A DNA stretch of 64,000 nt from an uncultured Parafilimonas sp. Lineage in GTDB: Bacteria > Bacteroidota > Bacteroidia > Chitinophagales > Chitinophagaceae. This document shows positions 1 to 8,762 of this stretch, one piece after another. The notes beneath the pieces are model-generated. The model did not search any database. It saw nothing but the letters and a program-made list of their open reading frames with translations, and was not told the origin of the DNA. A program made the translations under genes and the position numbers. The stretch is from assembly GCA_903882935.1 (NCBI GenBank), contig CAIRZB010000043.1:62001-126000 (forward strand). Reading direction: 5' to 3'. Numbering within the stretch: position 1 is the stretch's first letter; the number at the start of each line of letters is the position of its first letter.

Positions 1-1437
1 CAACTGGCGCGGAAAACCCATCATTTGGCCTGTAAGCGCCAGCACTTTTTTTAAATGTGTGTCATTAGGGTTCAGGCCTTGTTCTTCAATGCGTTTCCCT
101 TCAACCCATTCATCCGTAAATTCCCAAACGGAGTCAGAAATGCGTTTAATGGTATCCACCGACAGCCCCATGGCCTTGCCCACATCCCTTATCGCGCCTT
201 TATGGTGTAGCTGTGTAACGGTGGCCACAATAGCGGCCCTATCCCTGCCGTATTTTTGGTAAATGTATTGAATCACCTCCTCCCGCCGCTCGTGTTCAAA
301 ATCAACGTCAATATCCGGCGGCTCGTTGCGGGCGGATGAGATAAAACGCTCAAACAGCAAATCGAACTTAGTGGGGTTTACGGAGGTTATGCCCAGGCAA
401 AAGCAAATGGTTGAATTTGCGGCGGAACCGCGGCCCTGGCAAAGAATGTTCTGCTGGCGGGCAAAACGCACAATGTCGTACACCGTTAAAAAATAAGCGG
501 CATAATCCATCTCTTCAATAAACTTCATTTCGTGGTGTATGGCCGCGGTTATTTTTTCGGGTATCGTGTCGCCAAAATGTTGCCGGGCACCTTGCCAGGC
601 CAAAAAGGCCAGTTCCTCCAAGGGGGTGCGGCCTTCGCTGGTAATTTCTTCGGGGTATACATATTTTAAAGTGTCTAGGGTAAACTGGCAAGCCTCTGCA
701 ATTTCCTGCGTGCGTTGTATAGCGTTTGGGTATTGCCTGAATAGCCGTAGCATTTCGTGTATGGGCTTTAGGTGCCTTTCTGCATTTTTATGCAACAGAA
801 AGCCGGCCGTGCTGATGGTGCATTTTTCGCGCACGCAGGTTAAAACATCCTGTAGTTGGCGGCGGTTGGGTTCGTGGTAATGCACATCGTTGGTGGCAAC
901 CATGGGCACCGGCAGGTGGCTTAGGCGGTGCATCAGCTTTGCATCGTTGCCTTGGTAGTAGCGGGTGGCAGCCACATAGCAATCGTTGCCAAACGCCTGC
1001 CTGTATTCGCCCAGCGCGGCTGTAAATTCCGGTGTAAATACAGCCGCGTCAGTAAGCTCGGCAGGGGGTATGGCTATAAATTTTATGCCTTTGCTATGTT
1101 GGTAAACATCTGCTTTGTACAAATGGCAGTCCCCTTTTTCAGCCCGCAGGTTGCCGGTGGTTAACAATGCCGAAAGGCGGCCATACGCTTGTTGGTTGGT
1201 GGGGTAGGCCAACAGGCTGGGGCCATCCAGCAAATCAAGCCGGCAGGCGGGTATAATGCGTATGCCACTGGCCTTGGCGGCCACATGGCCGCGCACTATG
1301 CCTGCAAGGGTGTTACGGTCGGTAATGGCAATGGCCTTATAGCCAAGCGCGGCGGCCTGTTCTGCCAGCTCACCGGGGTGCGAGGCACCCCGCAAAAAGC
1401 TGAAATTGCTGGTGGTTTGTAGTTCGGTATAGCTCAT
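1..1437 (-). CDS. dnaE2: Error-prone DNA polymerase DnaE2/ImuC (N-terminal part, runs off the left edge)
   Basis: Translesion C-family polymerase, catalytic partner of ImuA/ImuB in the SOS mutasome. Translating the minus strand from the ATG at 1435-1437 gives 479 codons with no stop before base 1. The N-terminus (MSYTELQTTSNFSFLRGASH) is the PHP domain start typical of DnaE2. Near residues 370-380 the motif PPDIDVDFEHERR carries catalytic aspartates of the polymerase core, preceded by a GRGSAANS motif. The start codon overlaps the imuB stop in an ATGA (1434-1437), so translation is probably coupled. Full-length family members are about 1000-1100 residues, so roughly half the gene is outside the window. 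The replicative DnaE is less likely because of the imuAB context and the start sequence. Confidence 0.93.
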   Translation of the reverse strand, partial: MSYTELQTTSNFSFLRGASHPGELAEQAAALGYKAIAITDRNTLAGIVRGHVAAKASGIRIIPACRLDLLDGPSLLAYPTNQQAYGRLSALLTTGNLRAEKGDCHLYKADVYQHSKGIKFIAIPPAELTDAAVFTPEFTAALGEYRQAFGNDCYVAATRYYQGNDAKLMHRLSHLPVPMVATNDVHYHEPNRRQLQDVLTCVREKCTISTAGFLLHKNAERHLKPIHEMLRLFRQYPNAIQRTQEIAEACQFTLDTLKYVYPEEITSEGRTPLEELAFLAWQGARQHFGDTIPEKITAAIHHEMKFIEEMDYAAYFLTVYDIVRFARQQNILCQGRGSAANSTICFCLGITSVNPTKFDLLFERFISSARNEPPDIDVDFEHERREEVIQYIYQKYGRDRAAIVATVTQLHHKGAIRDVGKAMGLSVDTIKRISDSVWEFTDEWVEGKRIEEQGLNPNDTHLKKVLALTGQMMGFPRQL

Positions 1438-2936
1438 GCAAAATAACCATGTATAAACCATTGGTGTGGTTTGTTGCCCGTGTAATGCCCTGAGCGGAAC
1501 AGCCAATACCGTTGGCCGTCAGTATCTTCCACGTGGTAGTAATCCCTGTGCGGCCCTTCTTCCAGCCACCATTCTCGTTCTATTCTTTCCGGCCCGTCGG
1601 CTTTGTTTATTTTATGCAGCCGCCCCCTGTGCCTAAACAGCATTGGCGGGTAATCTGGTATGGGTGCGGTTACTTCAATAGGCTCGGGCTTGTGCATCAG
1701 TTGCACTGGCCTGGGCATGGTTACCTGCCAGGCAGCATCCGTTTTATCCCCGAGGGAGGGGGCTTGTTTTATCGACCTTTCAGGCCAATGGTGTTCATTA
1801 GGTAAATAGCGGTGTATTTTATCCGCCCCAAACTTGCCCGCTAAGCGGTCTAACAAATCACTAAGGGCTTGCTGTTGCAAACCGGGTGTGCTGCCCCAGA
1901 GTGATTCTTGCAAAGTGGGTACCTCCTCCACTTGGGGGGCTTCCAGTACAAAAAGCTCTATACCCGCCGCCGGTTCAATGCTGGCTATGTTTATTTCAAA
2001 CAGCTTAAAAAGGTGCGGTATGTTGTGGGTGGCACGTTTGGTGCCAATGGCAATTTGTACAACCTGGCCGTCAAGCCTATGGGCTTTAAAAACAGCCTGC
2101 CGCAGGCCCTTGCCCTCTTTTTGCAGCCTTTGGCAAATAGCATCCAATAGCGTTTGTAGCGCAATTTCAATGCCTGTGCGGGTAAGTATTGGCTCTAAGC
2201 AAGGTAGGCGTTCGTGGTAGGCTTCAACCTGCTGTAGGGGTGTTAGTGTTTCCTCTGCCATGCCCAGTGCCTGGTTTAGCCGTAACAGCAACTCTTCCCC
2301 AAAACGGCGGCGCAGCACATTGCGGGGCATACTTATAAAGCTGCCTATGCTTTGCAGCCCCAGCTTTTGCAGGCGCAGGCAGGTGGCCGCAGGCAGGCGC
2401 AACGCGGCAGGTGGCATGGGTAGCATGGCTTGCAGGTGTGCGCCTGGTTGTAACACGGCCACAGGCTGGCCAAAGCGTGCCGAGGCCCATGCCGCGCCCA
2501 CGGTATCGGCAATGGATGCATTAATATGGTAGCCCTTGGTGGTAAGCCGGGTAACCATGTCGTGTATGTAAGGCTGCTCGCCGCCCCAAAGGTGGGTACA
2601 ACCCGTAATGTCAAGCATAAGCCCGTCGGGCGGGTCAATCGCCGTAATTGGGGTGTACCGTATGCACCGCCCGCCCAGTGTATTAAGCAATTGTAGGGGT
2701 AACCCCGGCACATCTTCCATCACCTGCAAACCGGGCAGCAGGGCCATGGCGTCGGCTACTGCCATAAGTGGGCGTACCCCCTGGTTTTGGGCCATAGCAT
2801 TGGCGGCTGTTATTACCTTACGGCCGTGGCTTACTGCCGCCAGCACAAACGGCTGCGTGCCTAGGCTGGGTTGGCGGATGGTAAACCAGTCGGTTGTTAA
2901 ATGGCGGAACCATATTGAGAGGAAGCGTTTAGCCAT
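1434..2936 (-). CDS. imuB: ImuB-type Y-family DNA polymerase-like protein
   Basis: Non-catalytic Y-family polymerase relative (500 aa) that links DnaE2 and ImuA to the sliding clamp in damage-induced mutagenesis. The start at 2936 is chosen because it begins MAKRFLSIWFRHLTTDW, the conserved ImuB opening; the open frame continues to 3281 but the extra residues are the shadow of imuA. Little-finger and C-terminal ImuB features follow, including the FRSGHYTGNKP-like end. The first 40 bp overlap the 3' end of imuA, and the last 4 bp overlap dnaE2. Being the middle gene of imuA-imuB-dnaE2 makes the assignment firm. Whether it has lost the polymerase carboxylates was not checked residue by residue. 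Confidence 0.92.
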   Translation of the reverse strand: MAKRFLSIWFRHLTTDWFTIRQPSLGTQPFVLAAVSHGRKVITAANAMAQNQGVRPLMAVADAMALLPGLQVMEDVPGLPLQLLNTLGGRCIRYTPITAIDPPDGLMLDITGCTHLWGGEQPYIHDMVTRLTTKGYHINASIADTVGAAWASARFGQPVAVLQPGAHLQAMLPMPPAALRLPAATCLRLQKLGLQSIGSFISMPRNVLRRRFGEELLLRLNQALGMAEETLTPLQQVEAYHERLPCLEPILTRTGIEIALQTLLDAICQRLQKEGKGLRQAVFKAHRLDGQVVQIAIGTKRATHNIPHLFKLFEINIASIEPAAGIELFVLEAPQVEEVPTLQESLWGSTPGLQQQALSDLLDRLAGKFGADKIHRYLPNEHHWPERSIKQAPSLGDKTDAAWQVTMPRPVQLMHKPEPIEVTAPIPDYPPMLFRHRGRLHKINKADGPERIEREWWLEEGPHRDYYHVEDTDGQRYWLFRSGHYTGNKPHQWFIHGYFA

Positions 2937-3631
2937 ATTGTTTCTTTTTCTTCTTTTATTACTTGGAAGCAGCCTGCCGACCATTGCACCTGCCAGCTGC
3001 CGGGTTTGCCGTTCCTTATTTTTAGCAGCTCCACATTCCAGCGTGGAAAACCCACGCCGGGCAGCCCATCTTCTTGCACGCTGGGCAGGCTGGTTATCCG
3101 CCAGCGGGCCACACACGCGTTTGCGGTGGGTTTGCGGTGGCCAAACCGCAGCAAAAAACCCGTAACCCTGCTTTGTTCTACCGCCAGTTGCAGCCGCCGC
3201 GATGCCGCAAAACCCATATCCTGTATTTCGCCCACCACAGCAGCCAAGCCCTCGCATTTTAAGGCTTCTTCCATTGCCCACAGCAGGTCTTTTTCCTTTT
3301 GTAGGTCAATAAATATTACGTGTTCAGGGTTTGCCCCAAACGTTTTTAAGCCAGGGGGAAAGAGTGCGCGCGACGTGCTTACCCATACGCATACGCCACC
3401 GGTTTTCATTAAATTGGCCAGTAGGCCGGCCATAAACCCTACGGAAACCGCGGCATGCTCGGGTTGGGTGCCAATAAATTCATGGATGGCACCAGTGGGG
3501 AAACAGCCGTTGGGGAAGGCATCCTCCACTGCGCCCAAGCCTATGCGCACAGGTGTGCCGGTAGGCTGTTTAAACCCTTGCAAAGGCAGTATATCCCTTT
3601 GCAACTGGCTGATGATATCGTTTTTATGCAT
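2897..3631 (-). CDS. imuA: ImuA-like mutasome protein (RecA-fold)
   Basis: RecA-like accessory protein of 244 aa encoded first in the imuA-imuB-dnaE2 operon. The N-terminal half has the family pattern (IGLGAVEDAFPNGCFPTGAIHEF, broken here as a description of residues 30-53), and the middle segment resembles the RecA core (VCVWVSTSRALFPPGLKTFG). The classical Walker A lysine is not obvious, as is usual for ImuA relatives. It overlaps imuB by 40 bp. The region just upstream (3632-3710) is AT-rich and carries a TACTAA/TTAGTA dyad, the likely control region of the whole operon. Confidence 0.88.
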   Translation of the reverse strand: MHKNDIISQLQRDILPLQGFKQPTGTPVRIGLGAVEDAFPNGCFPTGAIHEFIGTQPEHAAVSVGFMAGLLANLMKTGGVCVWVSTSRALFPPGLKTFGANPEHVIFIDLQKEKDLLWAMEEALKCEGLAAVVGEIQDMGFAASRRLQLAVEQSRVTGFLLRFGHRKPTANACVARWRITSLPSVQEDGLPGVGFPRWNVELLKIRNGKPGSWQVQWSAGCFQVIKEEKETIWLNASSQYGSAI

Positions 3632-3692
3632 CGGTGTCTGTGTTTTTTATAGTGCTGACACGGCAATTATACTAAATAAATTACCAAACTAT

Positions 3693-3709
3693 TACTAATA
3701 ATTTTAGTA
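3693..3709. promoter_or_regulatory. Dyad TACTAA-N5-TTAGTA upstream of imuA (candidate SOS operator)
   Basis: A perfect 6+6 inverted repeat, TACTAA (3693-3698) and TTAGTA (3704-3709), lies 62 bp upstream of the imuA start. Another TACTAA is at 3670-3675. The imuA operon is LexA-controlled in many bacteria, so this is a plausible repressor site. The identity of the regulator is inference; no lexA gene is in the window. Confidence 0.35.
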
Positions 3710-4034
3710 TTTAATTGCTAAGGGTTTATATATTGGTGAAATATGTGATTTGGGAAGATGTTTATGGTGGGGGCTTGTGGCGGTGGGGCGCTTGTGCGAA
3801 GCGGTTTTTAGATGGGGTGTTTTATGTGAGATTTGGCTGGAAAATGGTTTTGCAACTTATTGTATTCGTCCCTGGCTTTTTAAATCCCCATTTCAATATT
3901 GCTTTCCTCCAGCGTTCAAGATGCAGATACTAACCTATCGAGCGGTGAGGTGCATTCTTTATTTGAAAGAAAAACAATTACCAAAATTTATGTTACCTAT
4001 TTAATGCCGCAATAGTTGAACCTGTATATGGCAA
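3710..4034. other. Intergenic stretch without a supported gene
   Basis: About 325 bp between the imuA control region and the DUF1624 gene. Short open frames here have no recognisable protein features. A small hairpin (CCTGTA at 4027 region paired with TACAGG around 4037-4042) overlaps the 3' end of the DUF1624 gene and may act in termination, but no strong T-run follows on the minus strand. Confidence 0.4.
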
Positions 4035-5255
4035 TTACAGGTAACTCAACCACCATTGCCGGTGGGTACGCTTGTATTGCCCAAACCACCGGCACGGGAA
4101 ATACAGGATAGCAAGTAACAAGGGCCAAGCCAAGTAAATGCCAGCCAGCGGTACCCCTGCATTGTTGGGGCTGAAAGGGAAACCGGTTTTGTCAGCATTC
4201 ATATCTGTTAAGTGGTGCCCTGCAGAGAAAAACAAAACCACCGTAATGGCTTGGGCGGTGGCCCAATGCAGCACATAATAAAAGAAAGGCACATTGCCAT
4301 ATACGATGAGTATGTTAGACAGCCTGTTACCCGCCTTTTCAGTATATGCCAATAGCAGTAAGGCAAAGCCAAGTGTCATGCAGAGATATAACAACGAGCA
4401 GGGATATTTAGTTACATTAAGGAAAGACATACATGTTACCCAGCCGTTTTGCTGCACCGACCAAGGGGATGGGTCGCCATAAATATTAAGCCAGCGCAAG
4501 AGGAAAAAGAAAACCAGTAGGCCTAGCCCAAGCCTTGCCAAAATACGCTTTCTTTCATCAGCGCCAAGCAGGTACAATTTGCCCAAGCCATAGCCGCACA
4601 GCATTACCCCCGTCCACGGCAGTAGGGCGTAAGCGGCCAATAGTATATGGCCCGGTGCAATCGTATCTACCTTGCTAAACCCGTCACTGCTCAACAGTAT
4701 TCGCCAAGTAAAATTGGTATTTATAGTGTTGTTATGCAATTGGTCAATCACGTTATGGCCTAGGAAAATGAACAGGCCTATTAGCCCGATGGCGGTAGGG
4801 TTTAGCCGCATCCATACTAACAAACCGAGTATCACCATGCTGCCGCCAATGGCCCAAATTACCTGGAGAACGAATAGGTAGAAGCTGGGGTCAAGAGCCG
4901 TAATAAAATTGATAATGACTAACTCAACAAAAATGAGCCAAAGCCCCCGTTTTAGTAAGAAACCTGCTAATTGATGGTTGGTACGGTGTTTACCCGCCAG
5001 AAATGCCGAAATACCGCTGAGGAAAACAAAGGTGGGTGCACAAAAATGCGTTATCCACCGGGTAAAGAAAAGCACCGTAGTTGTTGTGTGCAGGTCGGTA
5101 GGGTCTGGGTGACCAATATGCAGCAAGTCCCTTAGGTGGTCGATGGGCATGATAACCATTACCAGGCCACGCAGCAGGTCAATAGAGGATATCCTAGCCT
5201 TTGCAGGCGTAGGCGAATTTTTTTCAGAGGCGCTTATGGACGAGATGCCAGTCAT
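4035..5255 (-). CDS. DUF1624 / heparan-alpha-glucosaminide N-acetyltransferase-like membrane protein
   Basis: Polytopic inner-membrane protein of 406 aa. After a polar 20-residue N-terminus comes the family signature SIDLLRGLVMVIMPIDHLRD (about residues 24-43), in which the conserved Asp, Arg and His of DUF1624/YeiB-like acyltransferases are visible. About ten hydrophobic segments follow. The related eukaryotic enzyme transfers acetyl groups across a membrane to glucosamine; the bacterial substrate is unknown. It stands alone, with no gene in the same direction within 300 bp on either side. Confidence 0.8.
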   Translation of the reverse strand: MTGISSISASEKNSPTPAKARISSIDLLRGLVMVIMPIDHLRDLLHIGHPDPTDLHTTTTVLFFTRWITHFCAPTFVFLSGISAFLAGKHRTNHQLAGFLLKRGLWLIFVELVIINFITALDPSFYLFVLQVIWAIGGSMVILGLLVWMRLNPTAIGLIGLFIFLGHNVIDQLHNNTINTNFTWRILLSSDGFSKVDTIAPGHILLAAYALLPWTGVMLCGYGLGKLYLLGADERKRILARLGLGLLVFFFLLRWLNIYGDPSPWSVQQNGWVTCMSFLNVTKYPCSLLYLCMTLGFALLLLAYTEKAGNRLSNILIVYGNVPFFYYVLHWATAQAITVVLFFSAGHHLTDMNADKTGFPFSPNNAGVPLAGIYLAWPLLLAILYFPCRWFGQYKRTHRQWWLSYL

Positions 5256-5520
5256 ATGTGTTGATTAATAGATGGGCTAATATAGCACAGAAGCGGCGTA
5301 ACGCACAGATTTTCTATATTTTATGTAAATGGATGGGTATCGTTGGGTACCCTAGCCTAGATTTAACCTGCTTTCGCGTAACTTTTATTATAAGCAGTGT
5401 ATTGTTGGCCAAACTATGTGGGAGGAAGGAATGGGGAGAGGGAAAAAACATCCGCATCCGCAGGCTACGTATGAATGTTTAATTAAGCCCTTATTGTCGG
5501 TTGTTCAAGGGACTCTGTTG

Positions 5521-5590
5521 GAGTGGGAACACAACCGAAGGTCCCCGCCAGGATTTGTCCCAGGAATCCTTGGAGCGTCTTCACAAATCC
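5521..5590 (-). repeat. Hairpin-rich dispersed repeat, copy 1 (left flank of accessory island)
   Basis: The reverse complement starts GGATTTGTGAAGACG and later contains CGGTTGTGTTCCCAC. The same blocks recur on the plus strand at 9376-9430 (GGATTTGTGGGGACG and CGGTTGTGTCCCCAC). The two copies are inverted with respect to each other and enclose the ATPase-DUF2461 island. Confidence 0.55.
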
Positions 5591-5720
5591 CTTAACTAAA
5601 TGACATTGGGCTACGGATAGCAGCAACGGCGTTTTGGTTTATTTACTTGCTAAGATTAGTAAGGGTGCTTTACAGAGAACTTATATTGCATAGTACGCCG
5701 CCACAGGCGACAAAATAAGC

Positions 5721-5743
5721 CTACGGAACTGGAAGTTCCGCAG
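5721..5743. repeat. REP-like hairpin (10-bp stem, 3-nt loop)
   Basis: CTACGGAACT at 5721-5730 pairs with AGTTCCGCAG at 5734-5743 (one G-T type mismatch) around a GGA loop. The stem/loop geometry matches the two perfect hairpins at 16008-16030 and 16290-16312. A half copy of their stem (GGCTACGGATAG) is nearby at about 5609-5620. Confidence 0.5.
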
Positions 5744-5826
5744 AGCGGTACCCGTGGGTTAAAGTAGTGCAATACTTTTGGCTTAAACGCTACCGCTTAC
5801 ACTACTTTTAGCCAAAATGTAGATTG

Positions 5827-5914
5827 CATTTGGCTGAAAGTGGTATGAAATAGGTAGTTATAGCCAAATTGTAATATGGGAGCAATTATTGGCCTGCTGG
5901 ATAAACTGTTTTAG
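5827..5914 (+). pseudogene. Decayed copy of the leader and first codons of the downstream ATPase gene
   Basis: This stretch aligns with 5995-6082 without gaps for most of its length. Matching blocks include TTTGGCTGAAAGTGGTAT against TTTGGCTAAAAGTGGTAT, TAGCCAAATTGTA against AAGCCAAATCGTA, and CAATTATTGGCC, which is identical in both. In the copy an ATG opens a frame ATG-GGA-GCA-ATT-ATT-GGC matching the start of the ATPase, but it stops after about a dozen codons (CTG-TTT-TAG). It is the remnant of a second ATPase gene or a duplicated control region. Confidence 0.6.
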
Positions 5915-6043
5915 TTAATGCATAATATTGGCTGTGTTTTTTGCCGGGTACTGTTAACGGTAATTTTAGCTATACCCCCAGTTTGCTAATAGCATATTTG
6001 GCTAAAAGTGGTATACTTGAGGCAGTTAAAGCCAAATCGTACT

Positions 6044-7465
6044 TTGGAGACAATTATTGGCCGACAAGAAGAACTGTTACGGTTGCGTAAACTGGCTGAA
6101 AGCAAAAGATCTTCCTTTGTTGCCGTGTATGGCAGAAGGAGGGTTGGGAAGACATTCCTGATACGGAATGCTTTCCCGTCATTTGACTTTCACATAACCG
6201 GCATGGCCAATGTAAATACTGCCACCCAACTAGCAAACTTTCACATCGCCCTAAAACGATACGATGCACAGTTTGCAGACAGGCCGTTGGCAACAAGCTG
6301 GTTGGAGGCATTTACCCGGCTAACTGAAGTGCTGGAAGCAAAAAAAAATGGGAAAAAAATAATATTTCTGGATGAACTGCCATGGTTGGATACCGCTGGT
6401 TCAGGCTTTCTGCCCGCTTTGGAACATTTCTGGAACTCATGGGCCAGCGCAAGAACGGATATTTTACTAATTGTATGCGGATCGGCGGCCAGCTGGATCA
6501 TCAATAAATTGCTAAACAGCAGGGGCGGCCTGCATAACCGGGTTACAGACAGGATACTGCTACAGCCTTTTACCCTGAAAGAATGTGAACAGTTCTTCAT
6601 TAGCCGGGGGGCTGTTTTTGACCGGTACCAAATTGTGCAGTTATACATGGTAATGGGCGGCATTCCTTTTTACCTATCGCAAATAGACCCGAAATTAAGC
6701 ACGGCCCAGAATATTGACCGGCTATGCTTTATGCAGTCTGGCGTTTTACGCACCGAGTTTGATAACCTGTACCATTCGTTGTTCCAGAAAGCCGAAAGAC
6801 ATATACAGATTATTGAGGCGTTGAGTACAAAAACAAAAGGGCTTTCCCGCGAGGATTTGCTTAAGGCATCCAAAATGCCCAACGGTGGGGGTACCACCCG
6901 CATTTTGCGGGAATTGGAAGAAAGCCATTTTATACGCAAATACAGGGCATTTGGCAAAAAAGACAAAAACAGTATTTACCAGCTAACAGATTTCTACTCC
7001 TTTTTTTACCTTAGGTGGATTAGGGGCGTTGACACATACAGCCAACACTATTGGGTAAGCCAACTGGATACCCCTAACCAAAACATTTGGGCCGGCTATG
7101 CTTTTGAACAGGTTTGCCTGGAACATATTAACCAGATAAAACGTGGTTTGAGCATTGCGGGCATGAAGACGGAAATATCTTCTTGGTTTGGTAAAACAGA
7201 GACGGCTGGCGCACAGATAGATTTGTTAATTGACCGTGCAGACAGGGTGATTAACATTTGCGAAATGAAGTTTTCCATAGATGCTATTGCCATGACCAAA
7301 AGTTATGCGGAAGACTTGAAAAAAAAGATACGTGTGTTTAAAGAAGTTACCAAAACACGCAAAGCAGTACACCTTATTCTACTCACCACCTTTGGTATTA
7401 TCAGCAACAATTATTCAGATACCCTTGTGCAAAATGAATTAAAGATGGATGCCTTGTTTGATTAG
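6044..7465 (+). CDS. AAA ATPase with C-terminal DUF234 nuclease-like domain (archaeal-ATPase family)
   Basis: P-loop ATPase of about 473 aa. The TTG at 6044 (LETIIGRQEELLRLRKL) is preferred because the decayed upstream copy has ATG at the same position; a GTG at 6008 is an alternative. Walker A is GRRRVGKTFL (about residues 31-40 of the preferred product), and Walker B is the IIFLDELPWLD segment (about residue 110). An arginine-rich middle and a winged-helix-like segment follow. The C-terminus has IDLLIDRADRVINICEMKF, a PD-(D/E)xK-like D...ExK pattern seen in the DUF234 domain. Such genes are usually orphans in variable regions; the biological role is not established. No partner gene is adjacent. 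Confidence 0.85.
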   Translation: METIIGRQEELLRLRKLAESKRSSFVAVYGRRRVGKTFLIRNAFPSFDFHITGMANVNTATQLANFHIALKRYDAQFADRPLATSWLEAFTRLTEVLEAKKNGKKIIFLDELPWLDTAGSGFLPALEHFWNSWASARTDILLIVCGSAASWIINKLLNSRGGLHNRVTDRILLQPFTLKECEQFFISRGAVFDRYQIVQLYMVMGGIPFYLSQIDPKLSTAQNIDRLCFMQSGVLRTEFDNLYHSLFQKAERHIQIIEALSTKTKGLSREDLLKASKMPNGGGTTRILRELEESHFIRKYRAFGKKDKNSIYQLTDFYSFFYLRWIRGVDTYSQHYWVSQLDTPNQNIWAGYAFEQVCLEHINQIKRGLSIAGMKTEISSWFGKTETAGAQIDLLIDRADRVINICEMKFSIDAIAMTKSYAEDLKKKIRVFKEVTKTRKAVHLILLTTFGIISNNYSDTLVQNELKMDALFD

Positions 7466-7497
7466 GGTGAGTTTTTTTAGTCTCTGGTTTTTCAAAT

Positions 7498-7514
7498 ACC
7501 CTTTGCAAAAGGGC
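7498..7514 (+). terminator. Probable terminator after the ATPase gene
   Basis: A CCCTTT-GCA-AAAGGG hairpin is followed by a T-rich CTTTATTT, about 35 bp past the ATPase stop. The stem is short, so strength is uncertain. Confidence 0.4.
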
Positions 7515-7609
7515 TTTATTTCAAAGCTCAAGAAGCGCGAGGTAACATTTTGAATAACGGGGTTGAAATTTCGATATATTAGTTCGAAAAGTGTTGAAAT
7601 TATTTTATT

Positions 7610-7948
7610 ATGGAAACGGTTGAAATAAGTCTTTTCATTACTCCGGTTTATACAATTTTTCAAGGAACTAAATTTATATATCGGCTTCCTGATAATGCAT
7701 ACGGTGAATGGCTCATTTTCACTAAAAATGAGCCTAAGTATTATTTGGACATTTTTGACCCATTATATAACCAGTTAAAGGAAACTGTTATTAATGTTAA
7801 AGATGTAGAAGTGTACCTGAAAAGTAAATTTTCTAATTCTTCTGAAGAATTATCATTGAAAAACAATTTTTTCGGGATTGCTATAGAATCGAAATCGTTT
7901 GTTAAAAAATTCAAGTTGCAAAAATTACCAAAGCGATATTTTATGTGA
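7610..7948 (+). CDS. Small hypothetical protein (112 aa)
   Basis: An AT-rich open frame of 112 codons starting METVEISLFITPVYTIFQGT. The product is soluble-looking, with aromatic residues spread through it and a basic C-terminus (KKFKLQKLPKRYFM). No family is recognised. Base composition is clearly lower in GC than the flanking core genes, which suggests transfer together with the upstream ATPase. A start at this ATG, shortly after an AT-rich leader, is reasonable. Confidence 0.5.
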   Translation: METVEISLFITPVYTIFQGTKFIYRLPDNAYGEWLIFTKNEPKYYLDIFDPLYNQLKETVINVKDVEVYLKSKFSNSSEELSLKNNFFGIAIESKSFVKKFKLQKLPKRYFM

Positions 7949-8061
7949 GAGGAAATGATTTTTGCAGCATGCGTATTACAGGGTAATTGCTACGATGCCA
8001 TTCGGGGCACCCCGAACGCCTAATTAAATCCTTGCTGGGAAGGGTATTTGCAAACCCTGCT

Positions 8062-8745
8062 TTAATCCACATTAGGTACCCCATTCGCATCGGTGGTAAG
8101 CACCTCGCTCATAAAATTAAGAAAGGGGCGCATTTTTTTAAACACACTGTTTACCTGTTGCACAAAGTTTTGGCTTAGTACATCCTCATCCGTAAATGGG
8201 TGCCTGAGCAGAAACTGTTTATAGCGAAGTAGTTCAATGCCGGGGTGGTCTTTAGCGTATCCCCTGGGGGCGGAGCTGAGTTGCTCACCCGTCAGCTTGC
8301 CGAACGTGTCCACCAATGTTTTGCCATGCAGCAGCTTTTGCCAGTCGGGGTAATTGTAATCTATATCCTGCCGAATTTTACGCATGTCGTCGGGGTTGGG
8401 CCCCCAAAAACCTCCTCCTAAAAAGGAATGCCCGGGCGCGATATGGAAATAATAACCACCCCGCAGCTTGTTGGTAGCCCTTTTAAAGCTGCCGCCCCAA
8501 TGGTTGTTGTACGGTGTTTTGTCTTTTGAGAAACGCACGTCTTTATAAATCCTATGCAGGCTGTTTTTGCCAGAAACATTGTCAATGGTATCGTGGGTGT
8601 TCATTGCTGCCAGCAGCTCCTCCGCAAATGCAATCATATTGTCATGTGCGGTAGTGTACCTGCCTTTATGGTTATTAAACCACTCCCTATTGTTGTTTGT
8701 AGACAAGTCAGTTAAAAACACCAGCGTATCTTTCTGTATAACCAT
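8062..8745 (-). CDS. DUF2461 family protein (TIGR02453)
   Basis: A 227-aa protein with the DUF2461 hallmarks: LTDLSTNNNREWFNNHKGRY near the N-terminus, RIYKDVRFSKDKTPYNNHWG around residues 65-85, and GGYYFHIAPG with FLGGGFW around 95-115. The family is widespread in Bacteroidota and of unknown biochemical role. It lies 17 bp downstream of the small gene ending at 8763, same strand, so the two are probably co-transcribed. Confidence 0.85.
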   Translation of the reverse strand: MVIQKDTLVFLTDLSTNNNREWFNNHKGRYTTAHDNMIAFAEELLAAMNTHDTIDNVSGKNSLHRIYKDVRFSKDKTPYNNHWGGSFKRATNKLRGGYYFHIAPGHSFLGGGFWGPNPDDMRKIRQDIDYNYPDWQKLLHGKTLVDTFGKLTGEQLSSAPRGYAKDHPGIELLRYKQFLLRHPFTDEDVLSQNFVQQVNSVFKKMRPFLNFMSEVLTTDANGVPNVD

Positions 8746-8762
8746 AAAAAATTCTTTGCGGC

